Origin: Sphaerochaetaceae bacterium | GTDB lineage: Bacteria; Spirochaetota; Spirochaetia; Sphaerochaetales; Sphaerochaetaceae | Assembly: GCA_028532765.1 (NCBI GenBank) | Contig: JAQQAR010000024.1 | Span: forward strand, 1 to 32,384 | Length of the DNA stretch: 32,384 bases | Reading direction: 5' to 3' | Shown: in pieces, positions 1 to 8,924 of the stretch | Layout of the letters: the number at the start of each line of letters is the position of its first letter | Position numbering within the stretch: the first letter of the stretch is position 1 | Program-made: the position numbers and the translations under genes | Notes under the pieces: generated by a model | Database searches by the model: none | What the model was told of the DNA's origin: nothing | Seen by the model: the letters and a program-made list of their open reading frames with translations, nothing else

Positions 1-4
1 AATG

Positions 5-60
5 TAATCCTGCTAAGTATACATAAACAGTTGATTTTCGACCACCCTGTCAGCAGGATT
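5..60. repeat. Inverted repeat before the Spx-like gene
   Basis: The arms AATCCTGCT (5-13) and AGCAGGATT (52-60) are perfect 9-base inverted repeats separated by 38 bases. A T-run does not follow, so a terminator is unlikely. It may be the end of an upstream gene's hairpin or a protein-binding site. The rest of positions 1-191 shows no clear gene. Confidence 0.35.
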
Positions 61-191
61 CTTGCAAAAACCTTTTACCCGAAACACATTGTATATAGCA
101 ACTTTTTAGGCTTTGGTCTAGGGGAATGAGCGTATTTATCCTATTGCCAGCATACTACCGGTCTGCTAGCATTCATATAAGGAGCCTGAAA

Positions 192-542
192 ATGACCATA
201 ATCTGCTATCCAGCTTGTTCTACATGCAAAAAAGCCATCACCTTCCTTGATGCCAGGAATAGTGAATATACCTACCGTGATATCAAGAAAGATCGGCCGG
301 ATAAAGAGGAACTGAGAGAATTCCTAAAGCGAAGCAATCTGCCCTTGAAACGCTTTTTCAATACCAGTGGACAGCTGTACCGGTCCCTGAATTTGAAAGA
401 CCGAATCCAAGGGATGGATGAGGAAGAGATGCTCGACCTCCTTTCCAGTGATGGGATGCTGGTAAAGCGACCTCTGTTGGTTTCCGATCAGTTTGTATTG
501 GTCGGATTCAAGGAAAAGGAGTGGGAAACGCACCTCAGCTGA
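192..542 (+). CDS. Spx/YffB/ArsC-family thioredoxin-fold protein
   Basis: This 116-residue protein fits the ArsC/Spx/YffB family, small thioredoxin-fold proteins that act as reductases or, in the Spx branch, as redox-sensitive transcription regulators. The N-terminus reads CYPACSTCKKA, giving a CxxC pair at residues 9 and 12. True ArsC arsenate reductases carry a single catalytic Cys in a different context, so an Spx/YffB-like role is likelier than arsenate reduction. The family's conserved RP pair (VKRPLLV) lies near residue 95. The ATG at 192 follows AAGGAG at good distance; the longer open frame from 126 has no ribosome binding site and adds residues foreign to the family. The stop touches the stop of the convergent GNAT gene. 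The substrate or partner is unknown. Confidence 0.85.
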   Translation: MTIICYPACSTCKKAITFLDARNSEYTYRDIKKDRPDKEELREFLKRSNLPLKRFFNTSGQLYRSLNLKDRIQGMDEEEMLDLLSSDGMLVKRPLLVSDQFVLVGFKEKEWETHLS

Positions 543-998
543 TTATTGCAATTCCCTGACCATGAGAAGCAGATCCTCGTAGTACCCTTCACGATAGTGG
601 AATCCACGGGGTATCCTGCCCATTTCTCGAAAACCAAAGTGGTTGTAGAGATGTACAGCCCTTGTATTGCTGGCAACAACTTCCAATTCCATCTGTTCGT
701 ATCCTGCCAGACGGGCAGCATCGAGCAAGGTTTTCATCAAGAGGGAGCCGATACCGTTTCCTTGTTGGTTCGCTGCAACGGAAATTCCAATCTGGCAGCG
801 GTGTGCCATCTTGTATGCTAAACCCAAAGGGGAGAAGTCACAGAGAGCTACCAACTCGTCATCGATAAAGCCCCCCAGCATCAACTTGTTCTGGGATCTT
901 GCAGCATTCTCCAGGAATGTGGCTTCGTCATCTATGCTGATATTCCATTCATCTCCGTAACGGGCAAGATAGGGGCTGTCAATGTACATAGCTTTCAT
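543..998 (-). CDS. GNAT-family N-acetyltransferase (start uncertain)
   Basis: A GNAT-fold acyltransferase that would move an acetyl group from acetyl-CoA to an amine. The acetyl-CoA loop is visible as NQQGNGIGSLLM, close to the family Q/RxxGxG/A signature, followed by the helix and the ASNTRAVHLYNHFGF segment typical of motif B. From the first ATG the protein has 151 residues, but the reading frame stays open upstream to about 1106 and encodes a stretch including LTIRSLTPTDAP, which looks like the missing first strand and helix of the domain. No ATG, GTG or TTG exists in that extension. The real start may be a rare codon (ATT at 1094), or one base may be missing. Neither start has a good ribosome binding site. 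The substrate cannot be told from sequence. Confidence 0.75.
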   Translation of the reverse strand: MKAMYIDSPYLARYGDEWNISIDDEATFLENAARSQNKLMLGGFIDDELVALCDFSPLGLAYKMAHRCQIGISVAANQQGNGIGSLLMKTLLDAARLAGYEQMELEVVASNTRAVHLYNHFGFREMGRIPRGFHYREGYYEDLLLMVRELQ

Positions 999-1139
999 GT
1001 AGTTGACCGCACGGGGGGCATCAGTGGGCGTGAGTGATCTGATAGTAAGCGTACGAGTATCGGAAAGTTGGAATTTTTCGCTTTCTCTGTTAATGGACCA
1101 AGCATATCAGAGTTAATTTCAGTATGGCAAGGTGGACAG

Positions 1140-3569
1140 TCAGTTTTCTTTGGAGGTATCCAACATTTGTTTGATGCTGGAAACTGGAAGAGGTGTGTAG
1201 AACAAGAATCCCTGGATGAAATCACACCCCTGTTCCTTGAGAAGCTGGAATTGTTCTTCCGTTTCCACTCCTTCAGCGAGTACCTTTAATCCAAGATTCT
1301 TTGCAAGCTGGATAATGCTTCTGATGATTGCCTGATCCTTGTGGAGATTACTGCTGATTGCCCTGACAAACTCGATATCAATCTTGATAAGGTCAATAGG
1401 GAAGGTCCGTAATCGGCTGAAGGAAGAGTACCCGGTTCCAAAATCATCGATTGCAATCGAGATGCCCAGTTCTTTCATCTTTCTTAGCTGTTCCATGATG
1501 AATGGCTCATCTTGGAAAGCAATACTCTCGGTGATTTCTATCTCAACATAATGAGGAGGTGTGTGTGTTTCTTCAAGAATTGCAGCCATATGCTCTACCA
1601 TGGAAGGGTCGCGAAGCTGGATAAGAGAAATATTGATACTGATGGAAAGCTCACGGCCTGCCCATTCATTGAATTGCTGGATCTGCTGGCAGGCCGTTCT
1701 CATGACCCACAGCCCGATGGGTCTGATCATTCCTGTTTGTTCTGCCATGGGGATGAATACTTCCGGATTAACAACCCCATACTCACTGTTGTTCCACCTC
1801 AGCAAGGCTTCAAAACCAATAATCTTGTTGGTTTCTAATGATATCTTTGGCTGATACAGCAAATGTAGCTCGTCTCTATCCAGTGCCCAGTAGAGATTGT
1901 TTACCAAGGTGTGATTCATCGTGGTACTATCCTTGATGTCATCAGTACAGAAAACAGCTTGGTTCTTTCCTCTTCCTTTTGCTTCGTACATCGCAATATC
2001 TGCGTTCTTGATCAGGGTGTCGGGACTTTCTCCATCATCTGGATATACTGCAATGCCGATGCTTGCCGAGACATGGTATTCCTCATCATCTATTACCGCT
2101 GGTTTTTTCAGGGTTTCCATAATGGACTCGATCATTGCATGGATAGGTTCGTCAGTATCCAAGTCCGGTATCTCCACCAAGAATTCATCCCCTCCAAATC
2201 TTGCCAAGGTTCCCTTTTTCCCAATTCGCTTGGTAAGCCGCTGTGAGATCAACTGTAATACCAGATCACCCACCATATGACCTGCAGTATCATTGATAGC
2301 CTTGAAGGAGTCAAAATCGATGAAGATGATGCCAACACGCTTATGGTGTTTATCTGCTTGCTCCAAGGATTGCTGGAGCTTTTCAATAAAATAATCCCTG
2401 CTCGGCAATCCGGTAAGCGAATCATAGTAGGCAAGCTTGTAGAGCTGCCTTTCTGACTCCTTGAGATCCTGCCTCTGGGATTGGATTCTTTCAATATACA
2501 TTGCTGATTGTTTTCTGAATGTTCTGATGATCAACAAAAGAATCAGTACTCCGACATAGGAGATGATCCCGGGAATAGGGACACCAGAATCCATCCTGAT
2601 CCAGAATACGAGAGAGCTCAGTAGATTGGTTGTGTTCATCAATATTGAGATAATGAATCCGGGTTTGGATTCCCTCAGTACAAGGTAGATGGAGATGAAC
2701 ATCTGCACTTGGGTAAGGATGCCCCTGAAGGTGGATTCAGTAAGCTGAAGCTGTCCTATGGCAACGGCTCCTGGTTCGAGACTGATTTGTATGAATGAGA
2801 TACATACATAGAACACCACGCTGATGATGATATGAATATAGCTGAAACCCAATCGCAAGGGGTTCTCTTTTTTCTCTTGGCCCTTTCTGATCGTGTTGTA
2901 GATGATGGTTACAGGCAACAGCATCAGAACAGGAGCCATCTGGGGAATATCGTCAACCATGCTGCTTAGGATGATGTCAGTGAAGGTGGCTGCAAACAAA
3001 AGGGTGAGTATGGTAAAGATAATGAGCCTGGCTTGTTTCTTGATGTCTGCATTCTTGCTCTTCTTGCCCCATAATGCTAGGAGCACCAAGCCTAGGATGG
3101 TATAGCTTCCATAGTATATGTAGAATATGATATCCCAGATATTGTGCTCAGCAATATTGACCCAACCGAACTCAGTGTGCCTGAGCTGGTACGGTTCTGC
3201 GTTCAACCCTAAAGGAATGGAGAAGGCAAGAATGGTCAGGAGAGCAGGGGTATACAACAGGGCATAGAACCACCATGGTCGTCTGCCAATTCTCTTGCTG
3301 GAAATAAGAATGATGAAATGGAGAAAGATTGCATACACAGAACCCCAGCCTAGGGCTGATATTCTTCGCCAGAGTTCAACTGCCTCCCGATTAGGGGCAA
3401 GATTCGCAAAAGCCAATCCTGAAGACCATATGGAAATTGCGGTAACCAGGGCGAAAAAGATTCGGTTGGAGATGGTTGTATGGTTGCTCTGGAGCACAAG
3501 TATCCCACTTGCCAGTGCAAGTATGGACACGGAGATGAACAACATTGAGAAAACGATGGTACTAAGCAC
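1140..3569 (-). CDS. Membrane GGDEF-EAL cyclic-di-GMP enzyme
   Basis: An 809-residue membrane protein that turns over the second messenger cyclic di-GMP. Residues 1 to about 350 hold roughly ten hydrophobic segments; the first half resembles the seven-helix sensor region seen on some histidine kinases. A short coiled linker (about 350-375) leads to a GGDEF domain with the intact motif GGDEF at 459-463 and then an EAL domain with EAL at 587-589, DDFGTGYSS from 708, KID at 729-731 and AEGVE at 765-769, so phosphodiesterase activity is expected. The product-inhibition site RxxD that normally lies five residues before GGDEF is absent. I chose the GTG at 3569 because AAGG precedes it by nine bases and the frame further upstream runs into a tRNA gene. 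The signal sensed is unknown. Confidence 0.9.
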   Translation of the reverse strand: MLSTIVFSMLFISVSILALASGILVLQSNHTTISNRIFFALVTAISIWSSGLAFANLAPNREAVELWRRISALGWGSVYAIFLHFIILISSKRIGRRPWWFYALLYTPALLTILAFSIPLGLNAEPYQLRHTEFGWVNIAEHNIWDIIFYIYYGSYTILGLVLLALWGKKSKNADIKKQARLIIFTILTLLFAATFTDIILSSMVDDIPQMAPVLMLLPVTIIYNTIRKGQEKKENPLRLGFSYIHIIISVVFYVCISFIQISLEPGAVAIGQLQLTESTFRGILTQVQMFISIYLVLRESKPGFIISILMNTTNLLSSLVFWIRMDSGVPIPGIISYVGVLILLLIIRTFRKQSAMYIERIQSQRQDLKESERQLYKLAYYDSLTGLPSRDYFIEKLQQSLEQADKHHKRVGIIFIDFDSFKAINDTAGHMVGDLVLQLISQRLTKRIGKKGTLARFGGDEFLVEIPDLDTDEPIHAMIESIMETLKKPAVIDDEEYHVSASIGIAVYPDDGESPDTLIKNADIAMYEAKGRGKNQAVFCTDDIKDSTTMNHTLVNNLYWALDRDELHLLYQPKISLETNKIIGFEALLRWNNSEYGVVNPEVFIPMAEQTGMIRPIGLWVMRTACQQIQQFNEWAGRELSISINISLIQLRDPSMVEHMAAILEETHTPPHYVEIEITESIAFQDEPFIMEQLRKMKELGISIAIDDFGTGYSSFSRLRTFPIDLIKIDIEFVRAISSNLHKDQAIIRSIIQLAKNLGLKVLAEGVETEEQFQLLKEQGCDFIQGFLFYTPLPVSSIKQMLDTSKEN

Positions 3570-3716
3570 TTGAACGTTACCTTGCCTCTTTGAACCTAGA
3601 GTATTCCTTCTTTTTGGAAAAGAGAATGCGTCTCGATTAAAATATATATTAGCTATATCTTTTGGGTATATTGGAATACAAATTAATCTACCATAATCGC
3701 ATCTTCCCTTTAGAGC

Positions 3717-3749
3717 AAAAAAAGCAGCCAGAAATATTCTGACTGCTTT
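3717..3749 (-). terminator. Intrinsic terminator of the tRNA cluster
   Basis: A 12-pair stem (3721-3732 with 3738-3749) and a five-base loop lie just past the tRNA-Gly gene. Read on the minus strand it ends in seven T. The one non-Watson-Crick pair is a G-U wobble only in minus-strand RNA, which supports this direction. Confidence 0.9.
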
Positions 3750-3752
3750 AAG

Positions 3753-3824
3753 AGCGAAAGACGGGACTTGAACCCGCGACATCCACCTTGGCAAGGTGGA
3801 GCTCTACCACTGAGCTACTTTCGC
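3753..3824 (-). tRNA. tRNA-Gly (GCC)
   Basis: A 72-base cloverleaf with a seven-pair acceptor stem (GCGAAAG with CTTTCGC) and discriminator U, as usual for bacterial tRNA-Gly. The anticodon loop is TTGCCAA on a CCACC/GGTGG stem. The T arm has GGGTTCAAGTCCC. The CCA end is not encoded. It is the last gene of the five-tRNA cluster. Confidence 0.97.
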
Positions 3825-3865
3825 AAAAAACCGTTCTGCCAGACAGTCCAACTTGGATTGTCCTT

Positions 3866-3947
3866 TGCGAGAGAGGGGACTTGAACCCCTACACCGTAAG
3901 GTACCAGATCCTAAGTCTGGCGTGTCTGCCAATTTCACCACTCTCGC
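3866..3947 (-). tRNA. tRNA-Leu (TAG)
   Basis: An 82-base class II tRNA with a short variable arm, a seven-pair acceptor stem (GCGAGAG with CTCTCGC) and discriminator A. The anticodon loop CTTAGGA gives anticodon UAG, reading CUN leucine codons. CCA is not encoded. Confidence 0.95.
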
Positions 3948-3985
3948 GGTGCATGTCTTGCCCCTTAGCGAGGTTCGCCATGTAT

Positions 3986-4058
3986 TGAGCCGCAAAGGGA
4001 TCGAACCTTTGACCCGCAGATTAAGAGTCTGCTGCTCTACCAGCTGAGCTAGCGGCCC
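3986..4058 (-). tRNA. tRNA-Lys (CTT)
   Basis: A 73-base cloverleaf. The acceptor stem GGGCCGC pairs with GCGGCTC including one G-U pair. The anticodon loop CTCTTAA gives CUU, the lysine decoder for AAG. Discriminator A, no encoded CCA. Confidence 0.95.
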
Positions 4059-4089
4059 ATGACAATAAAATTTCAAAAAACCAAACCTC

Positions 4090-4163
<74 letters not shown>

Positions 4164-4180
4164 GCTAACGACCCGGTTAG

Positions 4181-4253
4181 GGTGGAAGACGGGGCTCGAA
4201 CCCGCAACAGCCAGATCCACAATCTGGTGCTCTACCATTGAACTACTTCCACC
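4181..4253 (-). tRNA. tRNA-His (GTG)
   Basis: A 73-base cloverleaf with anticodon loop TTGTGGA (GUG). The acceptor reads GGTGGAAG against CTTCCACC, so the extra G at position -1 opposite C73, the hallmark of histidine tRNA, is encoded. No CCA. It is the first tRNA of the cluster. Confidence 0.96.
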
Positions 4254-4303
4254 ATGGTAGCTGAAGCAGTGGTTTACATCACCAGTGCGTTTCAACGTTG
4301 CAT

Positions 4304-4332
4304 ACTATGACCTAAACGCTTTTCTTTGTCAA
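4304..4332 (-). promoter_or_regulatory. Promoter of the tRNA cluster
   Basis: On the minus strand a perfect -35 TTGACA (4332-4327) is followed after 17 bases by CATAGT (4309-4304); TAGTAT lies two bases further on. A second perfect TTGACA sits at 4346-4341. Transcription would begin near 4297, about 44 bases before tRNA-His. An inverted repeat GCGTTT (4287-4292) / AAACGC (4314-4319) brackets the -10 region and may be a binding site. Confidence 0.75.
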
Positions 4333-4392
4333 CAACCCTCTGTCAAATTTTCTAAAAAAATGAGCTTTCCATAGCAAGTGCTTCTTGGGTAA

Positions 4393-6654
4393 TCAGTTGC
4401 TTCGATGCACTTTCTCTTGTACGTCTTTCCACTGCTTTGCATCAATGCTCTGGGATTCATTGGTAATTGCTCCCTCTCGGTAGGCATGTATGATCGCAAG
4501 ATGGTGTTTCCATTCGAGCGGGCGGTTTGCCAGCTGCTCAATTAATGCGGTTCTCAGCGCATCTTCATCAATCTTTATTCCCAAGGTCTTCCATGCCGGG
4601 AGATAGGACGAGGAGAGATACCGTTCGATGTCCTGTTTCTCCATCATCCTATGCTCAAATAAGTTGAGGGAGCGAATATCAACATCAAGACCTCGCTCGC
4701 TGAAGAGATTTTCCAAGTCACTCTCATCCCAGTTGGTAAGCGGGTTTTCTGGGTCGCCGTAGAGATGGGTCTCAGCCTTCTCAAGCAATAGCCGCTTCTC
4801 CCCCTTGATGAAGTGAGAGAGTCTTGAGCCTGAAACAGGGACGCTTTCAGCAAAGTGCAGTGAACCATTCTTAGCCAAACGGGATACAAGACTACCAAGC
4901 AGTGGTTCTGATAGCTTTGCCCTGCTGAGCAGGTTTCTTCCCAAGATCACCTCAAACTGTAATCCATGTTCAAGGTGGGAAAGCAGTGTTTCCAGCGGTT
5001 CTGCATATACATGGGGACGTTCCACTGAGGAGAGTGACTCAGCGTAGTGATTGATGTGGTCCGCCTGGTCTTTGTTTCGTACCTGGGCCACCACCAAGCC
5101 TTCCGGTGTTGATCGATACGCCTCCCAAAGCAACATTCCATGTCCAGCATTACACACCAACACCCGGTCACTCCGTCTGAGCTGCACACCACGGAAGAGG
5201 CGCTCACGAATCTCCTTGAGCAATGTGCCCCGCTCACTGATGGTACGATTGACCCATCTCTGTCTGCTCTTGTCTCCCGGTGAGTAGGAGAGATTCTCGA
5301 CAAAGGCATCGCTTTGGGCACTCTCGAGCTGCTCTTCCCTATGTCTCTGTACCTTCTCCTTGATGCTCTTTTCATAGCCTTGGTCACTCGGTTCGTAATA
5401 CACCTTTCCTTGCAGGGAAGATGGGAGGTATTGCTGGGCAACCCAGTGATCTTGGTAGGCATGAGGGTAGAGATATCCTTCCCCATGTCCGAAGCCTTTT
5501 GCATCTCGATTTCCATCACGAAGGTGGTTCGGTACCTCATCCTGGGCTTGTTGCTCAACACCCTTGAGTGCATCAAAGAAAGCCAGGGTGGAATTGCTCT
5601 TCTCTGTAGTTGCGAGATAGAGTGCAGCGTGGGTAAGATGGAAACGGCCTTCGGGTAATCCAATACGCTCAAAGGCTTGAGCGTCAGCCTGAACCACAAC
5701 GATTGCCGATGGATCGGCCAATCCAACATCCTCGCAGGCACTGATAAGCATTCTTCTAAAAATGAACTTCGGGTCTTCCCCGGCGCTCACCATTCTGGCA
5801 AGCCAATAGAGTGTGGCATCGGGGTCGCTGCCACGAATGCTCTTGATGAAGGCACTGATGACATCGAAGTGGTAATCACCCTCCTTGTCATACAGCACGG
5901 CCTTCTTCTGGATTGATTGTTCTGCAGAATCCTTGGAAATATAGATCTCTGTTCCTGGAGGAGGGGGGAAAATATCAATTGATGTCTCTACAGCAAGTTG
6001 CAAGGCATTGAGCAGGCTCCTTGCATCTCCGTTTGCAATCTCTACCAAGTGCTCCAAGGCCCCTTCCTCAAACTGCACCGGATACTCCCCATATCCGCGC
6101 TCCTTATCCCCCAGTGCTTGCGCTGCGATGGCAAAAAGATCTTCACTGGTAAGGCTCTTCAACTGGAAAATGCGTGATCTGCTCACCAAAGCAGCATTTA
6201 CCTCGAAATAGGGGTTCTCTGTAGTGGCTCCAATAAGGATAACCGTCCCATTTTCCACCCAGGGCAGTAGTGCATCCTGCTGGCTCTTGTTCCAGCGATG
6301 GACCTCATCGACAAAGAGAATCGTACCCTGGCTGTATAACTCCAAGCGTTGGCGAGCTTCCTCAATCTCATAGCGAAGCTCCTTGACACCACTGAGTACT
6401 GCGTTAAGAGTAGAGAAGTGTCGTTTTGTGGTATTTGCAATGACTCTTGCAAGAGTGGTTTTCCCCGTTCCCGGTGGCCCATAGAAGATGACAGAAGAGA
6501 GCTGGTCTGCCTGTATTGCACGCCTAAGCAGTCGTCCTTTGCCGATGATGGCATCTTGGCCGATATACTCATCCAGGTTTCTTGGCCGCATCCGATAGGC
6601 CAGTGGTTGGTTTTTCCGCTCTTCAGCTTCGTTTGCTGCAGCAAATAGGTTCAT
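4393..6654 (-). CDS. rarA: RarA (MgsA) ATPase fused to a methyltransferase-like domain
   Basis: RarA is a clamp-loader-like AAA+ ATPase that acts at stalled replication forks. Residues 1 to about 430 are a full RarA: Walker A GPPGTGKT at 59-66, Walker B DEVH at 116-119, sensor GATTENP at 142-148, a candidate arginine finger SRSR near 159, then the C-terminal tetramerisation part ending near [13 protein letters not shown]. Unlike ordinary RarA (about 430-450 residues), this protein goes on to 753. Residues 490-620 look like a Rossmann methyltransferase fold, with a motif I-like VLVCNAGHG (498-506) and [10 protein letters not shown] (567-576) resembling motif IV, but the acidic SAM-ribose residue after strand 2 appears to be missing. 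The ATG at 6654 has AGGA upstream, two bases past the stop of the preceding lipoprotein gene. I recall a database family for RarA/unknown-domain fusions, so this is a real architecture. Confidence 0.92.
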   Translation of the reverse strand: MNLFAAANEAEERKNQPLAYRMRPRNLDEYIGQDAIIGKGRLLRRAIQADQLSSVIFYGPPGTGKTTLARVIANTTKRHFSTLNAVLSGVKELRYEIEEARQRLELYSQGTILFVDEVHRWNKSQQDALLPWVENGTVILIGATTENPYFEVNAALVSRSRIFQLKSLTSEDLFAIAAQALGDKERGYGEYPVQFEEGALEHLVEIANGDARSLLNALQLAVETSIDIFPPPPGTEIYISKDSAEQSIQKKAVLYDKEGDYHFDVISAFIKSIRGSDPDATLYWLARMVSAGEDPKFIFRRMLISACEDVGLADPSAIVVVQADAQAFERIGLPEGRFHLTHAALYLATTEKSNSTLAFFDALKGVEQQAQDEVPNHLRDGNRDAKGFGHGEGYLYPHAYQDHWVAQQYLPSSLQGKVYYEPSDQGYEKSIKEKVQRHREEQLESAQSDAFVENLSYSPGDKSRQRWVNRTISERGTLLKEIRERLFRGVQLRRSDRVLVCNAGHGMLLWEAYRSTPEGLVVAQVRNKDQADHINHYAESLSSVERPHVYAEPLETLLSHLEHGLQFEVILGRNLLSRAKLSEPLLGSLVSRLAKNGSLHFAESVPVSGSRLSHFIKGEKRLLLEKAETHLYGDPENPLTNWDESDLENLFSERGLDVDIRSLNLFEHRMMEKQDIERYLSSSYLPAWKTLGIKIDEDALRTALIEQLANRPLEWKHHLAIIHAYREGAITNESQSIDAKQWKDVQEKVHRSN

Positions 6655-6656
6655 AG

Positions 6657-7352
6657 CTATGCATCCTGCCAAAATAGTTCCAGGAAGGAACCGCTTCCTC
6701 TGGGAACCGGGGTGGTTCTCAGGATCTCTTCCTGCCTTCCAAGTTCTTCAAAATAGGTCTCCAGGAATTGCGTTGAGAGGTGGTCGAATGGATTACCTTT
6801 GACCTCGACGAGCACCTCTTCTCCCCAAAGGCTGGTTCCTTTCTGCCAAATACCATAACGATCGAGGAGTACGTTCCATGTTTCATTGCTTGAAGCCAAG
6901 GCATCCTTGAGTTGTTCCAGTACTTCTTCCCTGATAACATCTCCCCTCTGCCTGGTCAACTCTCTTGTAGCGCTTTGGTTCCCTTGCACCAGAGCTGCCT
7001 CTGGGTTTTCCCAAACAACTTCGTCGCTGTTATCTGTCACGAGAATCGTGGTCTGCACCAGTACGCTGCGAAATGCCTGCTGTACCTGGGTCTGCCAACG
7101 GTCCAGGTGATCAAGAAAGAGTGGTATTCCTTCCATCTCTGTAAAATGAGCGGCATTCTGGGGAAGAAGGTCTTGCAACCCCATCTCAGTGAAAAGATTG
7201 GCATTCACTGCTTGGCTTGCCAGTTTTGTTACTTCCCTTAGGGCATTCTCAGCCTCGACGGCACTGACACGTTCATCACGACTCGTGGAAGTGCAGCCCA
7301 TTAGCAGAACAATGATGATACAAATGAGGAGTAAAAGAGGCTTGTTTGTCAT
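6657..7352 (-). CDS. Predicted lipoprotein of unknown function
   Basis: A 231-residue protein with a lipoprotein signal peptide: a basic start, a hydrophobic core LLLLICIIIVLL and lipobox LMGC (Cys at 20). The mature part is mainly helical, polar and rich in E/Q, and I do not recognise a family. It ends two bases before the rarA start, so the two are probably co-transcribed, though a functional link is unlikely. No Shine-Dalgarno sequence precedes the ATG; instead TATAGT (7365-7360) lies seven bases upstream, so the mRNA may be leaderless. The -35 region is poor. Confidence 0.8.
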   Translation of the reverse strand: MTNKPLLLLICIIIVLLMGCTSTSRDERVSAVEAENALREVTKLASQAVNANLFTEMGLQDLLPQNAAHFTEMEGIPLFLDHLDRWQTQVQQAFRSVLVQTTILVTDNSDEVVWENPEAALVQGNQSATRELTRQRGDVIREEVLEQLKDALASSNETWNVLLDRYGIWQKGTSLWGEEVLVEVKGNPFDHLSTQFLETYFEELGRQEEILRTTPVPRGSGSFLELFWQDA

Positions 7353-7470
7353 AGACTTTACTATACCATCAGGAAATGGACTTGCATAGCGGGCTGAACG
7401 TAAGCAAATGCTTGACCTTTTCTTCAGGATTGATGAAATTATGGTAAGATAGCTTAGGAGGCTTACAACA

Positions 7471-8178
7471 ATGGCAGAACAAAAGAGTTCAATACTTCAG
7501 AATGTACAAGTTCGTGAACGGACGATATTGAAAAACGTATACCTTTGGATGACCGCAGGGCTTGGCCTGACGGCCTTGATTTCCTATTTTGTAGCAAGTA
7601 ATCCTGCACTTCTCCAGGCACTTGTCGGGAATATGATGGGTTTTCTCCTGCTCGTCATCGGACAGTTTGCATTGGTATTCTACCTCACTGCACGCCTTGA
7701 TAGGATGAGCCAGGCAAGTGCCATTGGTGCATTCCTTGCCTATTCTGCACTCAACGGCATTATGCTGAGCACCATCTTTATCGTGTATACAGGGGCAGTC
7801 ATATATAAGAGCTTCCTCACAGCAGCGCTTATGTTTGCCGGGATGAGTCTCTATGCCATGACAACCAAGCGTGATCTCAACAGGATCGGCTCGTACCTGG
7901 TCATGGGCATGTGGGGTTTGATCGGAACAATGGTGCTTAATATGTTCCTTGGCTCAAGCGGCCTTGATTACTTGATCAGTTTTGCCGGAGTGGCCATCTT
8001 TCTTGGTCTCACTGCATGGGATACCCAGAAAATTGTACGTTGGAACCAGAGCTATGGAACAGATATCGACGAGGAGACCTTCACCAAGTTGAGCATAATA
8101 GGAGCGCTCTCTCTCTATCTCGATTTTCTCAACCTTTTCCTATTCCTCTTGCGGATTTTCGGTCGTTCAGACCGCTAA
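7471..8178 (+). CDS. Bax inhibitor-1 (BI-1/YccA) family membrane protein
   Basis: A 235-residue protein with about seven membrane helices and the BI-1 family pattern: an N-terminal polar stretch, LTARLDRMS between helices, FLGLTAWDTQKI near residue 180 and LSLYLDFLNLFLFLLRIFG at the C-terminus. The aspartates in AWDTQ and YLDFLN correspond to the conserved pair proposed to control calcium leak or pH gating in bacterial BI-1 proteins such as YetJ. In E. coli the relatives YccA and YbhL interact with the membrane protease FtsH, but no partner is visible here. AGGAGG lies eight bases before the ATG. It is a single gene, tail to tail with the PHP gene across 35 bases. Confidence 0.93.
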   Translation: MAEQKSSILQNVQVRERTILKNVYLWMTAGLGLTALISYFVASNPALLQALVGNMMGFLLLVIGQFALVFYLTARLDRMSQASAIGAFLAYSALNGIMLSTIFIVYTGAVIYKSFLTAALMFAGMSLYAMTTKRDLNRIGSYLVMGMWGLIGTMVLNMFLGSSGLDYLISFAGVAIFLGLTAWDTQKIVRWNQSYGTDIDEETFTKLSIIGALSLYLDFLNLFLFLLRIFGRSDR

Positions 8179-8213
8179 CAGCAATAAGCTGGCTTAAGCT
8201 GAAACCAGTGTGC

Positions 8214-8924
8214 CTAGGAACGGTACGCTACCAGGTTTCGCTTGGCCAGCGCTTTCTTGAGTGACTCATAGGAGCAATCTTGCATCTCTAAGGAACAGGT
8301 TCTTCTCCCTACCTGTTCAAGGCTATGTGCATCCGAGCCGGTAAGCACCACCAAACCGTGGGTATCGGCATGCACGGGGGGGTGCATAGCCTCCAATGCG
8401 CTGTAGGGAAGGTCCGGAAGAAAGCCCAGATTGGCCAGGGCACTGTTTGCGAACCGGTCAATATGTGCTGGAATGACCAATGCGTCCCGGCTTAGGGCTT
8501 CCTCCACCACATCGGAGAAGGAAAGTGAGGTGGCAGCAGCAAGCATCGCATCCACCTCCTCCTGCACCTCGCCCTCAAGATTTACCACCAGCTGATTACC
8601 GAACAATCTCCTGTCATTCTTGATTGGTGGTAGGAGAAACTCAATAAATGTTCCAAATTCCAGGGCATCCTCCAACCTCGGGAAAAGCGTAAGTACATGT
8701 ACCTCTTCGCTGGTTGTCACTTCCATGCCAAAGAGGGGGAGAATGCAGCAAAGCTCACATGCCTCAGCAAAAGCTGGAAGATTCCTTGCACTGTTGTGGT
8801 CACTTAGGGCAAGAATCTCGATACCCTGTTCCATGGCCTCTACGGCAAGGAGGGAAGGGGTAAGATCGTCATCCCCGCAAGGGGATAAACAGCTGTGGTT
8901 GTGTAGATCAATCGGTACCAGCAT
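8214..8924 (-). CDS. PHP-domain metal-dependent phosphoesterase
   Basis: A 236-residue PHP protein with all metal-binding motifs: DLHNH (6-10), SDHN (41-44), AHID and the C-terminal GSDAH. PHP enzymes bind two or three metal ions and usually hydrolyse phosphoesters; those closest in form, the TrpH/YciV type, act on short oligonucleotides or nucleotide 3',5'-bisphosphates. The real substrate here is not known. The ATG at 8924 follows GGGGAG and overlaps the end of the DRTGG gene by 17 bases, so translation is coupled. It is the last gene of the three-gene leftward module. Confidence 0.88.
   Translation of the reverse strand: MLVPIDLHNHSCLSPCGDDDLTPSLLAVEAMEQGIEILALSDHNSARNLPAFAEACELCCILPLFGMEVTTSEEVHVLTLFPRLEDALEFGTFIEFLLPPIKNDRRLFGNQLVVNLEGEVQEEVDAMLAAATSLSFSDVVEEALSRDALVIPAHIDRFANSALANLGFLPDLPYSALEAMHPPVHADTHGLVVLTGSDAHSLEQVGRRTCSLEMQDCSYESLKKALAKRNLVAYRS

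Noticed and set aside
192-542. Arsenate reductase ArsC
   Set aside because: The CxxC arrangement PACSTCKKA fits Spx/YffB rather than the catalytic site of ArsC, and no ars genes are nearby.
4947-5741. 264-codon minus-strand frame inside rarA
   Set aside because: Low-complexity, basic, no domain; it is an alternate frame of the RarA coding sequence.
8179-8213. Terminator between the BI-1 and PHP genes
   Set aside because: Only two short imperfect 4-pair stems can form and no T-run follows on either strand.
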